This document shows, one piece after another, positions 44,459 to 53,850 of a DNA stretch of 64,000 nucleotides; within the stretch, counting starts at the first letter, position 1, and every line of letters starts with the position of its first letter. Made by a program: the position numbers and the translations under genes. Below the pieces are notes generated by a model that ran no database searches, had not been told where the DNA came from, and saw only the letters and a program-made list of their open reading frames with translations. This DNA is from Chitinophaga fulva (GTDB lineage: Bacteria > Bacteroidota > Bacteroidia > Chitinophagales > Chitinophagaceae). Location: the NCBI RefSeq assembly GCF_012927205.1, contig NZ_JABBGC010000003.1, positions 868,001-932,000 of the forward strand, given 5' to 3'.

Positions 44459-44959
44459 ATGATACAGACACTCAAAGAAGGCTTGTGGAAACAATTTGGC
44501 GCCAGCATTGATATGGTTATTAATGCCGTTTCAGCTTATCCTGAAAGTCTTTGGAACACGGAGAAAAAGTTCTTTTACATGTCCTATCATGTAGCCATCT
44601 TCCTCGATTATTACCTGGCAATTCCCGCCGGGCCGCTCTCTTCCCCACTTCCATTCACACTTAGTGATGAGATTCCGGTTGATGGCATTGATGATATTGT
44701 GCCGAATAGGATTTACAGTAAGGAGGAAATAGAGGCCTATTTGCAGATAAGCAGAAAAAAATGCCACGATCTTATCTATAATATGACAGAGGCTGAATTC
44801 GCCCAACAATGGGTGGAAGTAGACGGCAATAAAGTGATGCCTGTCTTCGAATTATTTTTGTACAACATGCGCCATGTACAACATCACGCTGCACAGCTGA
44901 ATATGCTGCTTAGGAAAGATACGGGTGATGCGCCGCGCTGGGTAAGGGCTGCGAGGTGA
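44459..44959 (+). CDS. DinB-family four-helix protein
   Basis: The start is ATG 44459 (MIQTLKEGLWKQFGASIDMV); the ORF track of this frame opens 105 bases earlier but those codons are unlikely coding. The 166-residue protein is all helical, with metal-ligand histidines expected at YHVAIFLDYYL near residue 42 and in MRHVQHHAAQLNMLL near 138-152. This matches the DinB/DUF1572 fold found in thiol-dependent metalloenzymes. The function is unspecified for this branch. No operon partner is evident. Confidence 0.8.
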   Translation: MIQTLKEGLWKQFGASIDMVINAVSAYPESLWNTEKKFFYMSYHVAIFLDYYLAIPAGPLSSPLPFTLSDEIPVDGIDDIVPNRIYSKEEIEAYLQISRKKCHDLIYNMTEAEFAQQWVEVDGNKVMPVFELFLYNMRHVQHHAAQLNMLLRKDTGDAPRWVRAAR

Positions 44960-45006
44960 TTATCTAAGTATGAGGTTCACAAACCCAAGGGAGAAAACCG
45001 GATATC

Positions 45007-45669
45007 TCATCTGAGCTGTTCTAATTTTGTCAACCATTCATTAAAATGTGTACATTCTTTTCTTAAATTATTTAAACCAATTTCCTTCAAAATTAGTACT
45101 CCATCATCTATTTTATCATAAGCATCACATAAATCCAGTATTCTCTTAGACGGAGCTGTATTTGGACCTTCATTAATGAGTTCTGGATTATTATCTGGGA
45201 CAGAAGATCTGATTTTTTCAAAACAATTCTCCGGCAACTGATTATAGAGACCTAACCAATTTTGCATTACCACTGGATCCGCAAACATTAGCGCCTCATA
45301 TTCATGCAATTGAATATACGGTATAAATGTATGATGGTTGATATCTACGCCTAAAAGTCTCTCCATTTCTTCAATTCTGTCATAAGCAGGGAGGTCTTTT
45401 GTTGCAATATGACCAGGAAAGTCAGTTGTAAGCCCGTATAAGTCTATCAATGTTGTGTGGTAAACATTCGGGCTTTCTCTAATCCATTGAATAACATCAT
45501 TTTTAAACTTGTGATATCCTACGATACCCCCTCTCTTTCTAAGCTTTCTATTTGTAAGAACTTTTCTAACATCTGCATATATCTCAAAATTCAATAAATG
45601 TGGACGTAGGATATCAGACACAAAACGTTCCTCAGAAAATCCTTCTGCAGTTATATTTAACCTTATCAT
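45007..45669 (-). CDS. DUF4276 protein (TOPRIM-like), partner of AAA ATPase
   Basis: This 220-residue protein starts MIRLNITAEGFSEERFVSDI, the DUF4276 opening with the conserved glutamate of the TOPRIM-like fold. LIDLYGLTTDFPG near 74-86 carries the acidic motif, and YIQLHEYEALMFADP near 122-136 is the family's second signature. DUF4276 proteins resemble the nuclease half of OLD-type systems and occur beside AAA ATPases. Here the start overlaps the stop of the ATPase gene by four bases, so they are translationally coupled. I infer nuclease activity triggered by the ATPase. AT-rich relative to neighbours and next to tRNA-Arg. Confidence 0.85.
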   Translation of the reverse strand: MIRLNITAEGFSEERFVSDILRPHLLNFEIYADVRKVLTNRKLRKRGGIVGYHKFKNDVIQWIRESPNVYHTTLIDLYGLTTDFPGHIATKDLPAYDRIEEMERLLGVDINHHTFIPYIQLHEYEALMFADPVVMQNWLGLYNQLPENCFEKIRSSVPDNNPELINEGPNTAPSKRILDLCDAYDKIDDGVLILKEIGLNNLRKECTHFNEWLTKLEQLR

Positions 45670-46754
45670 GGATTTCCTCCTATTACATTTTTATCCCACA
45701 AATCCCCTAAAGAATATTGATCTAACCAAGATTCCAGTTTCTCAGGGTCTAACCTATTGAAGATTGTTGCACCCATATTTCGATCCACCACCAGAATATT
45801 CTCCGCATCAAACTCATTGACTAAACTTACTGATTGGGTTGACACAATTACCTGAGTTCTTTTTGATGCTTTTTTTAGCAAGCCAGCAAGAATTGTTATG
45901 GCTGTAGGATGCAAACCCAATTCCGGCTCATCCAATAGAATCAACTTTGGAAGTTTTTTCTGTAAGAGCAAAGTAGCCATACAAATAAACCTTAAAGATC
46001 CGTCCGATAATTCATTGGCGGTAAATATCTTGTCTGAATACAGATCATGCCATTCCAATCTAATGTTTTCTTCATTTAATGGGTTGGGCTCCAGAACGAA
46101 GTCTTTAAAGAATGGAATTACTAATTGCACGGTCTTTACTATACGTTCATAATATTGCTCCTGCGATTTCTTTAAAATATAAAGAAATGCTGCAAGATTA
46201 GACGCATCCTCAAGCAAAAATTTATTGTTTGCAATCGCACCATATTTTTTCATCCCGGCAGTTTCACTGGTATCGTGAAAATGATAAACACGCCACTCTT
46301 GCAAAACATTGTAAACATATTCCGCTACCTTGCTACTTCTCGCAGCTTTTGACAGTGTGCTTTCCTCCTCAGATCTGGTAATCAATTCCCAATATGGTTC
46401 CTGATGGAAGCTTCCCCTATAACCACAATACTCACCGGAAACTAATAAACTATCTCCCCTTGTAGGTTGCAACCCAATTTCATAGTAGTTAGGATCAAAA
46501 TCCAATGTAATTTTGATTTCTCCAGTAGTTTTACTGCCATAATACAACAAACTTTCAGCACCATTTGTAAGGGAAGTATTTTTGAGTCGTTCTTGAATTA
46601 TATTCCTTAAAAAACGAAACAAGGAAATAAAGTTCGTCTTACCTGCCCCATTCTGCCCTATTAATACATTGATATCCTCAAGACCAATATTTTGATCTTC
46701 TATGGACTTATATCCCTTTATGTGAATATTATTTAACCGGTGGTAATCTGCCAT
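45666..46754 (-). CDS. AAA ATPase of OLD/SMC type (AAA_21), defence-like
   Basis: This 362-residue ATPase starts MADYHRLNNIHIKGYKSIED, with Walker A GQNGAGKT at 33-40. The ABC-type signature ELSDGSLRFICMATLLL is near 250, followed by Walker B LILLDEPELGLHP, and VIVSTQSVSLVNEF carries the switch. This is the AAA_21/AAA_15 group seen in OLD, Gabija, PARIS-like and retron-linked systems. The DUF4276 partner overlaps its stop codon. The gene's 3' neighbours are chromosomal, and its upstream side lies about 260 bp from the 3' end of tRNA-Arg. A two-gene anti-phage module is the best inference. Confidence 0.88.
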   Translation of the reverse strand: MADYHRLNNIHIKGYKSIEDQNIGLEDINVLIGQNGAGKTNFISLFRFLRNIIQERLKNTSLTNGAESLLYYGSKTTGEIKITLDFDPNYYEIGLQPTRGDSLLVSGEYCGYRGSFHQEPYWELITRSEEESTLSKAARSSKVAEYVYNVLQEWRVYHFHDTSETAGMKKYGAIANNKFLLEDASNLAAFLYILKKSQEQYYERIVKTVQLVIPFFKDFVLEPNPLNEENIRLEWHDLYSDKIFTANELSDGSLRFICMATLLLQKKLPKLILLDEPELGLHPTAITILAGLLKKASKRTQVIVSTQSVSLVNEFDAENILVVDRNMGATIFNRLDPEKLESWLDQYSLGDLWDKNVIGGNP

Positions 46755-46965
46755 TTTTTTGATAACTCTTTATAACAATACTCAACTTCAGATAACCTTA
46801 CTTATGTAAGATAGCATCTTTTGTGGATTGTTTCATTTACCACCTTATCCTAATGACTAATGGAAATGTTGTCTTAATCAATTTTAAAATGGTATAGTCA
46901 ATGTGAAAGGCAGATGAATAGGGTGTGAGATAGTTCTTTGGCCGGGAGGCAGACACCCATAAACA

Positions 46966-46999
46966 AAAAGGGGAAAATCACTTTCGTAATTTTCCCTTT
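46966..46999 (-). terminator. terminator of tRNA-Arg
   Basis: AAAAGGGGAAAAT pairs with ATTTTCCCTTT across a 10-nt loop, just beyond the tRNA 3' end. On the minus strand the stem's last part is T-rich. Confidence 0.6.
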
Positions 47000-47012
47000 C
47001 CCTTTCTTCTTG

Positions 47013-47086
47013 TATCCCGGATTGGATTCGAACCAATGACCTACTGCTTAGAAGGCAGTTGCTCTATCCAGCTGAGCTACCGAGAC
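47013..47086 (-). tRNA. tRNA-Arg (anticodon UCU)
   Basis: The minus strand from 47086 reads GTCTCGGTAGCTCAGC at the 5' end. The anticodon stem ACTGC/GCAGT encloses CTTCTAA, giving TCT. GGTTCGAATCC forms the T-arm, and CCGGGAT with discriminator A (47013) completes the acceptor with G-U pairs. CCA is not encoded. It is 74 nt long. Confidence 0.95.
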
Positions 47087-47219
47087 TTATACCTCATTTT
47101 TTCCGTTAATGTGAAATAAATTCCTATATTTATCTCTCATTTTGGGAGTGCAAATTTATGGAAATATTTTCCAATAAATCAAATTTAATTTAATTTTTCT
47201 AAAATATTGATTTAAAAAT

Positions 47220-47891
47220 ATGGACGTACAGATCGAAGACAGCTGGAAAGAAGTACTCAAAGATGAGTTCAACAAATCCTATTTCGCGGAGATTGTCATG
47301 CACCTGAAACACGAGAAAGCCCTGGGAAAAACCATCTATCCGGCAGGTAACAACATCTTCAACGCCTTTCAGCAAACACCTTTCGACAAGGTAAAAGTAG
47401 TGATTTTAGGCCAGGACCCGTATCATGGTCCCGGACAGGCACACGGCCTCAGTTTCTCGGTGCCGGATGGCATCAAACCGCCGCCCTCACTTGGTAATAT
47501 ATACAAGGAAATGAAAACCGATCTCGGCCTGGAAATACCCACCAGCGGCAATCTGACCAAATGGGCAGAACATGGCGTGCTCCTGCTCAACGCTTTCCTG
47601 ACGGTGAGGGCCAGCGAACCCGCTTCCCATAGCAAAATAGGCTGGGAAAACTTCACCGATGCAGTGATCCGCAAAATATCCGACATGAAAAATGATGTGG
47701 TATTCCTGCTGTGGGGCCGCTTCGCACAGGATAAACAAATCCTGATAGACGCTACCCGCCATCATATCCTGAAAGCAGCGCACCCCTCCCCTTTCAGCGC
47801 AGCCAACGGATTCTTCGGTTGCAGACATTTTTCCAAAACAAACGAACTTTTGCTCAAAGCGGGCATTGAACCGGTTGACTGGCGCCTTTAA
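47220..47891 (+). CDS. ung: uracil-DNA glycosylase, family 1
   Basis: This 223-residue enzyme has the water-activating motif GQDPYHGPGQAHG (Asp66 at the catalytic position) and the minor-groove loop HPSPFSAANGFFGCRHF near 188-204, both diagnostic of family 1. It removes uracil from DNA in base-excision repair. It begins a pair with the acyltransferase gene 44 bp downstream; that arrangement may be simple read-through. The upstream region is AT-rich, between it and tRNA-Arg. Confidence 0.97.
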   Translation: MDVQIEDSWKEVLKDEFNKSYFAEIVMHLKHEKALGKTIYPAGNNIFNAFQQTPFDKVKVVILGQDPYHGPGQAHGLSFSVPDGIKPPPSLGNIYKEMKTDLGLEIPTSGNLTKWAEHGVLLLNAFLTVRASEPASHSKIGWENFTDAVIRKISDMKNDVVFLLWGRFAQDKQILIDATRHHILKAAHPSPFSAANGFFGCRHFSKTNELLLKAGIEPVDWRL

Positions 47892-47935
47892 TCATATTTA
47901 CATACTATCAGTATCTTTACCATAAGCTGTCAGTT

Positions 47936-48679
47936 ATGCTAAAAAATATACTGGGAAGAATTTACGCACTATACGCATTGTTGTTGTTTGCAACCACCAT
48001 GCTGATAGTCTTTATCCCTATCTGGATTGCCTCTTTCTGGCCGGAGCCTACCCCTTCCGCCTTTTTCGTGGGCCTTGGCCGCTGGTGGATGAACATCTAC
48101 CTGCCGCTGATCGGTTGCCCGGCCAAACTGAAAGGCCAGGAATATTTCGCCCCCGGCCAAACCTATGTGATCGTGTGCAACCACAACGCATTGATGGACA
48201 TCCCCATTACCACCGGTTATGTGCCCGGCGCCAATAAAACGCTGGCTAAAGCATCCATGGCTAAAATTCCGCTGTTCAGCGTGCTGTACAAAATCGGCAG
48301 CATCCTGGTTGACCGCAGCAATGAAGCCAGCCGCAAACAAAGCGTAGTGGACATGAAACATGCCCTCAGTCTCGGCATTCACATGTTGCTGTACCCTGAA
48401 GGTACCCGCAACCGTACGCCTGAACCACTGAAAGCATTCTATGACGGCGCTTTCGCCCTCGCCATAGATACCCAGACACCACTGATGCCTTCCCTGCTGT
48501 TCAACACCAGGAAGATACAACCGCCCGGTAAAACATTCTTCGCCTGGCCGCATCCCATCCATTTTCACATACTTCCTCCCATTCCCACCACCGGCATGAC
48601 CCGCGAAGACCTGCCAGCACTGAAAGAGAAAGTATTTAAGATCATGTGGGACTACTACACCACTAACCAGGAACTGTGA
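47936..48679 (+). CDS. 1-acyl-sn-glycerol-3-phosphate acyltransferase (PlsC-like)
   Basis: This 247-residue protein has an N-terminal membrane helix (ALLLFATTMLIVFIPIWIAS, about 14-33). The acyltransferase blocks are NHNALMD at 82-88 (His83/Asp88, the HxxxxD motif), a second block near GSILVDRSNEAS, YPEGTRNRTPE (block III) and LMPSLLF (block IV). The enzyme is expected to acylate lysophosphatidic acid at the inner membrane in phospholipid synthesis, though other lysolipid substrates are possible. Its last codons form one arm of a long inverted repeat. Confidence 0.92.
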   Translation: MLKNILGRIYALYALLLFATTMLIVFIPIWIASFWPEPTPSAFFVGLGRWWMNIYLPLIGCPAKLKGQEYFAPGQTYVIVCNHNALMDIPITTGYVPGANKTLAKASMAKIPLFSVLYKIGSILVDRSNEASRKQSVVDMKHALSLGIHMLLYPEGTRNRTPEPLKAFYDGAFALAIDTQTPLMPSLLFNTRKIQPPGKTFFAWPHPIHFHILPPIPTTGMTREDLPALKEKVFKIMWDYYTTNQEL

Positions 48680-48857
48680 TGATCATGATTATTGCTGATT
48701 CGCCTGATTAGCGGAGATTACAACGAAGATCATATCAAAGATAAAAACTAAGAACCCGTTTGATATTTATTCAAACGGGTTCTTTCGTATGGGTATAATA
48801 GGATAACATGATCTCCGCAAATCAGGGGAATCAGCAATAATCATGGCTATCACAGTT
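48672..48857. repeat. 47-bp imperfect inverted repeat around a terminator
   Basis: The left arm (48672-48718, AACTGTGATGATCATGATTA ...) and the right arm (48811-48857) are nearly exact reverse complements: the inner 35 nt mismatch at two positions. The arms start within the last codons of the acyltransferase gene and at the stop of the SusD gene. The terminator at 48750-48784 sits in the middle. It may be a mobile miniature element or a large bidirectional terminator. Confidence 0.75.
48750..48784. terminator. bidirectional terminator between acyltransferase and SusD genes
   Basis: AAGAACCCGTTTGA (48750-48763) pairs with TCAAACGGGTTCTT (48771-48784), perfect over 14 bp. Confidence 0.88.
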
Positions 48858-50439
48858 AATAAAGCGGGTTCTGTGTCATCTTCGGATTGGCCAGCAACTC
48901 ATTCAGCGGAATAGGATAACGGAAATCACGCTGCACATTACAGGACCGTGTTTCTACCAGCACCGGCTGCCCGGTAGCAGGGTCCACGGCGCCATACACC
49001 TGCCCGTTCATCACGTCACCGAGTATGTCCCAGCGACGGATATCATAAAAGCGGGCGCCCTCAAACGCCAGCTCGGCAGTACGCTCCCGGCGGATCAACT
49101 GACGCAGCTTTTCCTGCGTATTGTATTTGACAACATCTACTACGGGCATGCCTGCACGCGTACGGATATCATTCAGATGTTTGATGACATCAGCATTCTG
49201 CCAGTCGCCCAACTCCATCAGTGACTCTACATAATTAAGCAGCACCTCTGCATAACGGATGATCATATAATCCAGCGAAGGACTGGCACCATTACGGTCT
49301 TTGGGATCAAGATATTTTTTTACCCAGAAACCGGTGGCAGTACTGTTGAGGATACCAATACGGTCACTGCCCTCGCTGGCAAACGGCCGCAGCGTGTCTT
49401 TCTCATATATCTGCCCCGGTACCAGCACAGACGCCACCAAACGCGGGTCACGGTTATTTTTGTAGAAAGGGTCTTTCTGATATACCGCCAGCGAATCCGG
49501 GCCCAGCTCCTGCAAAGTTCTTCCCTGCAGCGTTTCAAAACTGTTCACTACTTTCATCGTAGGTGATACCACCGTCTGCCCTCCTACGCCATAAGGCGCG
49601 AAAGTTCTCCACGCGTTAGAGCAACCGTTGTCGCGGAAAAACACCCGCTCTTTATTCAACTCCCCAGCATAAGTAAACAACTCCGCAAAACTGTTGACTT
49701 TTGTATTGGTACTGCGGTACAATGCATACACATTCTGATCTATCACCTTTTTGGCGGCTACCTTAGCTGTTTCATATTGTTTGTAAAACATTGCCAGCTT
49801 GGCGATCAGTGCCCAGCATACACCGGAAGAAATACGCCACGCTTCGTTGTTGTTATACACGTCCGGTAAATGAGGCGCACATTCAGTCAGTTCACTCACC
49901 ACAAAATCATATACTTCTTTCTCGGAATTACGGGTGGTATTGCTGTTGGCCGGTTCCAGCGATTTGGTGACGATCGGGATACCGCCAAAAAACAACATCA
50001 TCTCCATGTGATAGTAAGCCCGCATCGCCCGCGCTTCATATTTGTAGCGGTCTTTCAGCGAAGAATCCATGTAGCAACGGTCTACATTCTCCAGGAACCG
50101 GCAGGCACGGCGTATATCCTTGTAATCATCCTGCCATAGGCTCAACGCTACGTCCCAGCTGCTGTTCTGTAAGCCTTTGGCATACGCTTCGTAGGCGCCG
50201 CGGGTATCCTGACGGGCCACTGCCTCATCACTCAGAGCCGAGAGGAACATCAACTGCCGCCCGCTGGAACCGCCCGGCAGACCGGCATACACGGACCCCA
50301 ACGCACCAGTGGCATTGGCTTCGGTCTTCCACCAATTATCATCAGTCACACTCACCGGATCATCATGAGTGAGGAACTTTTCACAACTGCTGCATGTCAG
50401 CATCACGGCTGAAAAAATGACTGCATATATCTTTTTCAT
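48856..50439 (-). CDS. SusD-family outer-membrane nutrient-binding lipoprotein
   Basis: The start is ATG 50439 (MKKIYAVIFSAVMLTCSSCE), giving 527 residues with a lipoprotein signal (LTCSSC). The SusD fold follows: a helical N-terminal part with TPR-like helices and the typical C-terminal signature LDYMIIRYAEVLLNYVESLM, then LIRRERTAELAFEGARFYDI and DIRRWD. It ends in YPIPLNELLANPKMTQNPLY, also typical. SusD proteins bind glycans or peptides at the cell surface and lid the TonB-dependent SusC channel. It is 10 bp downstream of the SusC frame. No glycoside hydrolase or peptidase is adjacent in the window, so the ligand is unknown. Confidence 0.95.
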   Translation of the reverse strand: MKKIYAVIFSAVMLTCSSCEKFLTHDDPVSVTDDNWWKTEANATGALGSVYAGLPGGSSGRQLMFLSALSDEAVARQDTRGAYEAYAKGLQNSSWDVALSLWQDDYKDIRRACRFLENVDRCYMDSSLKDRYKYEARAMRAYYHMEMMLFFGGIPIVTKSLEPANSNTTRNSEKEVYDFVVSELTECAPHLPDVYNNNEAWRISSGVCWALIAKLAMFYKQYETAKVAAKKVIDQNVYALYRSTNTKVNSFAELFTYAGELNKERVFFRDNGCSNAWRTFAPYGVGGQTVVSPTMKVVNSFETLQGRTLQELGPDSLAVYQKDPFYKNNRDPRLVASVLVPGQIYEKDTLRPFASEGSDRIGILNSTATGFWVKKYLDPKDRNGASPSLDYMIIRYAEVLLNYVESLMELGDWQNADVIKHLNDIRTRAGMPVVDVVKYNTQEKLRQLIRRERTAELAFEGARFYDIRRWDILGDVMNGQVYGAVDPATGQPVLVETRSCNVQRDFRYPIPLNELLANPKMTQNPLY

Positions 50440-50449
50440 ACGACCATTA

Positions 50450-53400
50450 TTAAAGTTGAACATTAATACCGGCAATAAATGCCTTCATGATACCATAGGT
50501 CCACTGATCACCCTGACTTTCCGGATCGGTAAGCTTCAATTTGCTGAAGGTGATCGGGTTCTGTGCGTTCACATAAACCCGCAGACCACGGATACCAATA
50601 CGTTTCAGGCAGTCGGCCTGCGTATTATATCCCAGCTGGATATACTTCACACGCATATAAGCACCATTCTGGAACCAGAAATCTGAGGATAATTTATTAT
50701 TGGTGGGCAACGTGTTCAATCGCGGGAACATCGCGTTGGTGCGTTGAGGTGTCCAGTAGTTGTCCGCATAAAAACGGGTAGGCACGCCACCGTCCTTACT
50801 GTTGTCCATCGGCAGCGCCAGCATGCCTGCCAGTACTACGTCAGACTTACCGGTACCTTGTAACAAAAATTCAAGATCAAAATTTTTATACGCTACCCGG
50901 AAATTGGCGAAGTAATTCAGCCTTGCGATAGGATTACCAATCAATGTCTGGTCAGACCCGTCAATAATTTTATTGCCGCTGATGTCCAGGTACTTGATAT
51001 CACCAGGTTTGGCGCCAGGTAATACTGGTATCAGCGGATTACCGTCCTTGTCAAAGTCGCTTTCCTGCAATAGTCCTGCGGTTTTGTAACCGAAGATGCC
51101 TCCATACGGACCACCCTCTCGCTGAATAGTCGTAGAGCTTACATAAGGCCCGCTCAACAGGGACACGATCTCGTTTTTGTTATAGGTCACACCCGGACGG
51201 AAAGACACGGAAACATGTTTGCCGATATTACCATTGTAATTCACGGAAGCCTCCCAGCCGGTATTGCGCAGCTTACCAGCATTGACAGGCACTTTGCCTT
51301 CAAAGCCACCGGTATAGGATAATGGCGGACGTAGGATGATATCTTTGGTGAGTTTATTGTAATAATCCACTACGATTTCCAGTTTGTTGTTAAACAAACC
51401 AATGTCCAACCCTACGTCGGACATATTTACGGTTTCCCAACTCAGCTCCGGGTTACCATAAGTAGTCTCCAGACCGGAACCAGAGTTGATCGTGGTCTGG
51501 TACTGGTACAAGTCCACATCTGACTCATTACCCAGCTGCCCGTAGGAGGCGCGCAACTTCATGTTGCTGACTGCTTTCACGGATGACATGAATTTCTCCT
51601 TGCTGATATTCCAGCCTAACGCGACTGACGGGAAGAAACCATATTTATGTCCATTGGCGAACTTCGATGAGGCATCCATACGGCCGGTCGTTCCAGCAGA
51701 TAGCGGTCCTGATAAGAGTAGTTCAGTTTGGCATAGGAAGACAACAGGGAATTGATATACAGGTAAGTACCTGCTGTGCTGGCACTCGTATTTTTTTCTT
51801 CCTGCGAATACCCTGCCATCAGGAAGAAGTGATGGTCTTTCAGGTCCAGCGTATAGTCCGCATTGGCGGCGATATAGTAGTAGGTAGTCCTTGCTTGTGT
51901 GTAAGTCCTCTGTTGCGTCCAGGTTTGCAGCAGTTGCCCGGTATAATAGTCGAAGAAGTTGTAGTTATCGCGCAGACTGCCCAACAGATCACTGTTGAGG
52001 CGGTAGCTGAACTGCCCACGGAGATTCAGTCCTGGTATCACCTCCCACTTAGGTTGCAGGTTGATGCTGGACTGTCCGTATTCATTTACAAACCGGCCGC
52101 CTTTTTCTGCATAGGCCAGCGGATTTACGATATCAACATAACGGCCGTAGATATCAGCGGTGCTGCCGTCTTTCTGCGGATACTTAGGCAGAATGGTAGG
52201 CGGCACACGAAACACGTCTTCCAGCAAGCGGGTACCATCATGCCCCAGCGTTCTGTTAGGCAGCAGGATATTACGTTTAATGGCCAGCAGGTCCATATTG
52301 ATCTGGAAGTTTTTGGCCAGCGATACAGAGGTGTTGGCGCGGATGTTATACTTCCTGCTGCTGGTAAGCGGTGTCATGCCATCCTGATATTGATAGTTCG
52401 CGTTCAGCGCAAAACGGGCAAGACTGTTGCCGCCACTCACGCCCACAGAATGACTGGTAATGGGCGCTTGTTTGTTGACAATAACTTTCTGCCAATCGGT
52501 ATTCGGATACTTTACCGGGTCAGTGCCGGCGATGGTTTGTTGAATATCGTCTTCGGAATACAGGGGCGTTTTACCGGAATTGGCCAATGCTTCATTGTAC
52601 ATGCGCATATACTGCGGTGCGTCTACCAGGGCGGGCATATTGGTGGGCGACTGTATACCATAATAGCCGTCATAGGTAACGGCGACACGACCGGGCGTAC
52701 CTCTTTTGGTGGTGACAAGGATCACACCGCTGGCGGCCCTGGCGCCATAGATAGAGGCGGCGGCGGCGTCTTTCAGCACCGTCACACTTTCCACCGTAAG
52801 CGGGTCTATAAAGTTCATGTCCATCGGGATACCATCTACCAGCACCAGCGGATTGGAACCGTTGAGGGACGTGATGCCGCGTATCTTGATCGTGGCGGCA
52901 TCACCGCCGGGCAGGCCCGAGGACTGGCTCACCTGCAGACCGGTTACGCCGCCCTGCAGTGATTGTGAAATGGTGGTGATGGGCTTGCCGCTCATCGCCG
53001 ATTTTACATTGAGGGAAGCTACAGAACTGGCAATGTGTTTACGCTGTTGCTCTGTAATCCCCACCACCACTACTTCATCGAGGGCTGACACTTTTTCGTT
53101 CAATGCGATGGAAAGGCCGGTGTTGCTGCGCAACACATTGTATTCCGTGGCGATAAATCCAACCAGGCTGAAAACCAGCGTGGCATTTTTAGGCGCCTGG
53201 ATAGTGAAGTAACCGTCTGCATCACTGGTAGTGCCACGGGATGTGCCTTTCACGGCAATAGTGACGCCTGGCAGCGCTACCGGTGGTTCGTGGGTATCGT
53301 ACACACGCCCTTTAATGGTAAGCAGACTGTCTTCCCGCGCCAGTTTCAGCGGACGTACCGGCTGTTCGTCTTTCGGAACGATCGCTACCTGTGTACCTAC

Positions 53401-53736
53401 AATCGTGTAACCGAGATTGGTACCATCGAGGGCTTTGTCCAACACCTCTACCAGCCTCTTGCCACGGAGGTGCAGCGTGATGTTTTTCTCACCACGCAAC
53501 AGCTCATCTTTGTAGAAAATACGCCAGTTGCTTTGTGCCTGTATCTGGCGGAAAAGCTCCGGTAGCGGAGCATTGTTCACCCGCACATTGAGCGGGGCAT
53601 TCTGTGAGTAGGTTTTACCGTAGGCGCTGACCAGCCCTACGAATAACAGGATCATGATTAGCCGCATAACATGCCATAATTTGGCTGGCACTATGCCCAC
53701 AGGCAGGTAGCGCCAACAAACGTAAAATTTTTGCAT
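50450..53736 (-). pseudogene. SusC-family TonB-dependent receptor, frameshifted
   Basis: Two overlapping frames (53736-51616 and 51679-50450) join into one SusC protein of about 1095 residues. The N-terminus has the long leader MQKFYVCWRYLPVG and then an STN domain (NAPLPELFRQIQAQSNWRIF). A carboxypeptidase-like domain (about 150-230), the TonB plug (GVTGLQVSQSSGLPGGDAAT) and the start of the barrel follow. Inserting one A near 51690 restores DRYLLETTGRMDASSKFANG, the expected SusC sequence. Either the gene is inactivated or this is a sequencing error in an A run. The STN domain links it to the FecR/sigma pair upstream. Confidence 0.88.
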
Positions 53737-53800
53737 ACATTTGTTTGGTTTAATTAATGAAATAGTTAGCCGGGCCGCCTGTTACCGCAGGCAGTCTTCA

Positions 53801-53835
53801 CCGGAAGATGTTACCGCATCTTCCGGTTTTTTTTG
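53801..53835 (+). terminator. plus-strand terminator between FecR and SusC genes
   Basis: ACCGGAAGATG (53801-53811) pairs with CATCTTCCGGT (53818-53828), followed by eight T residues on the plus strand only. All neighbouring genes are on the minus strand, so in their transcript it is a stable hairpin without a T tail. Confidence 0.75.
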
Positions 53836-53850
53836 GCTTTTCGCTGATGC

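Noticed and set aside
51667..52962. 431-codon open frame antisense to susC
   Set aside because: It is fully inside the SusC coding sequence and shows no domain; a shadow of the real frame.
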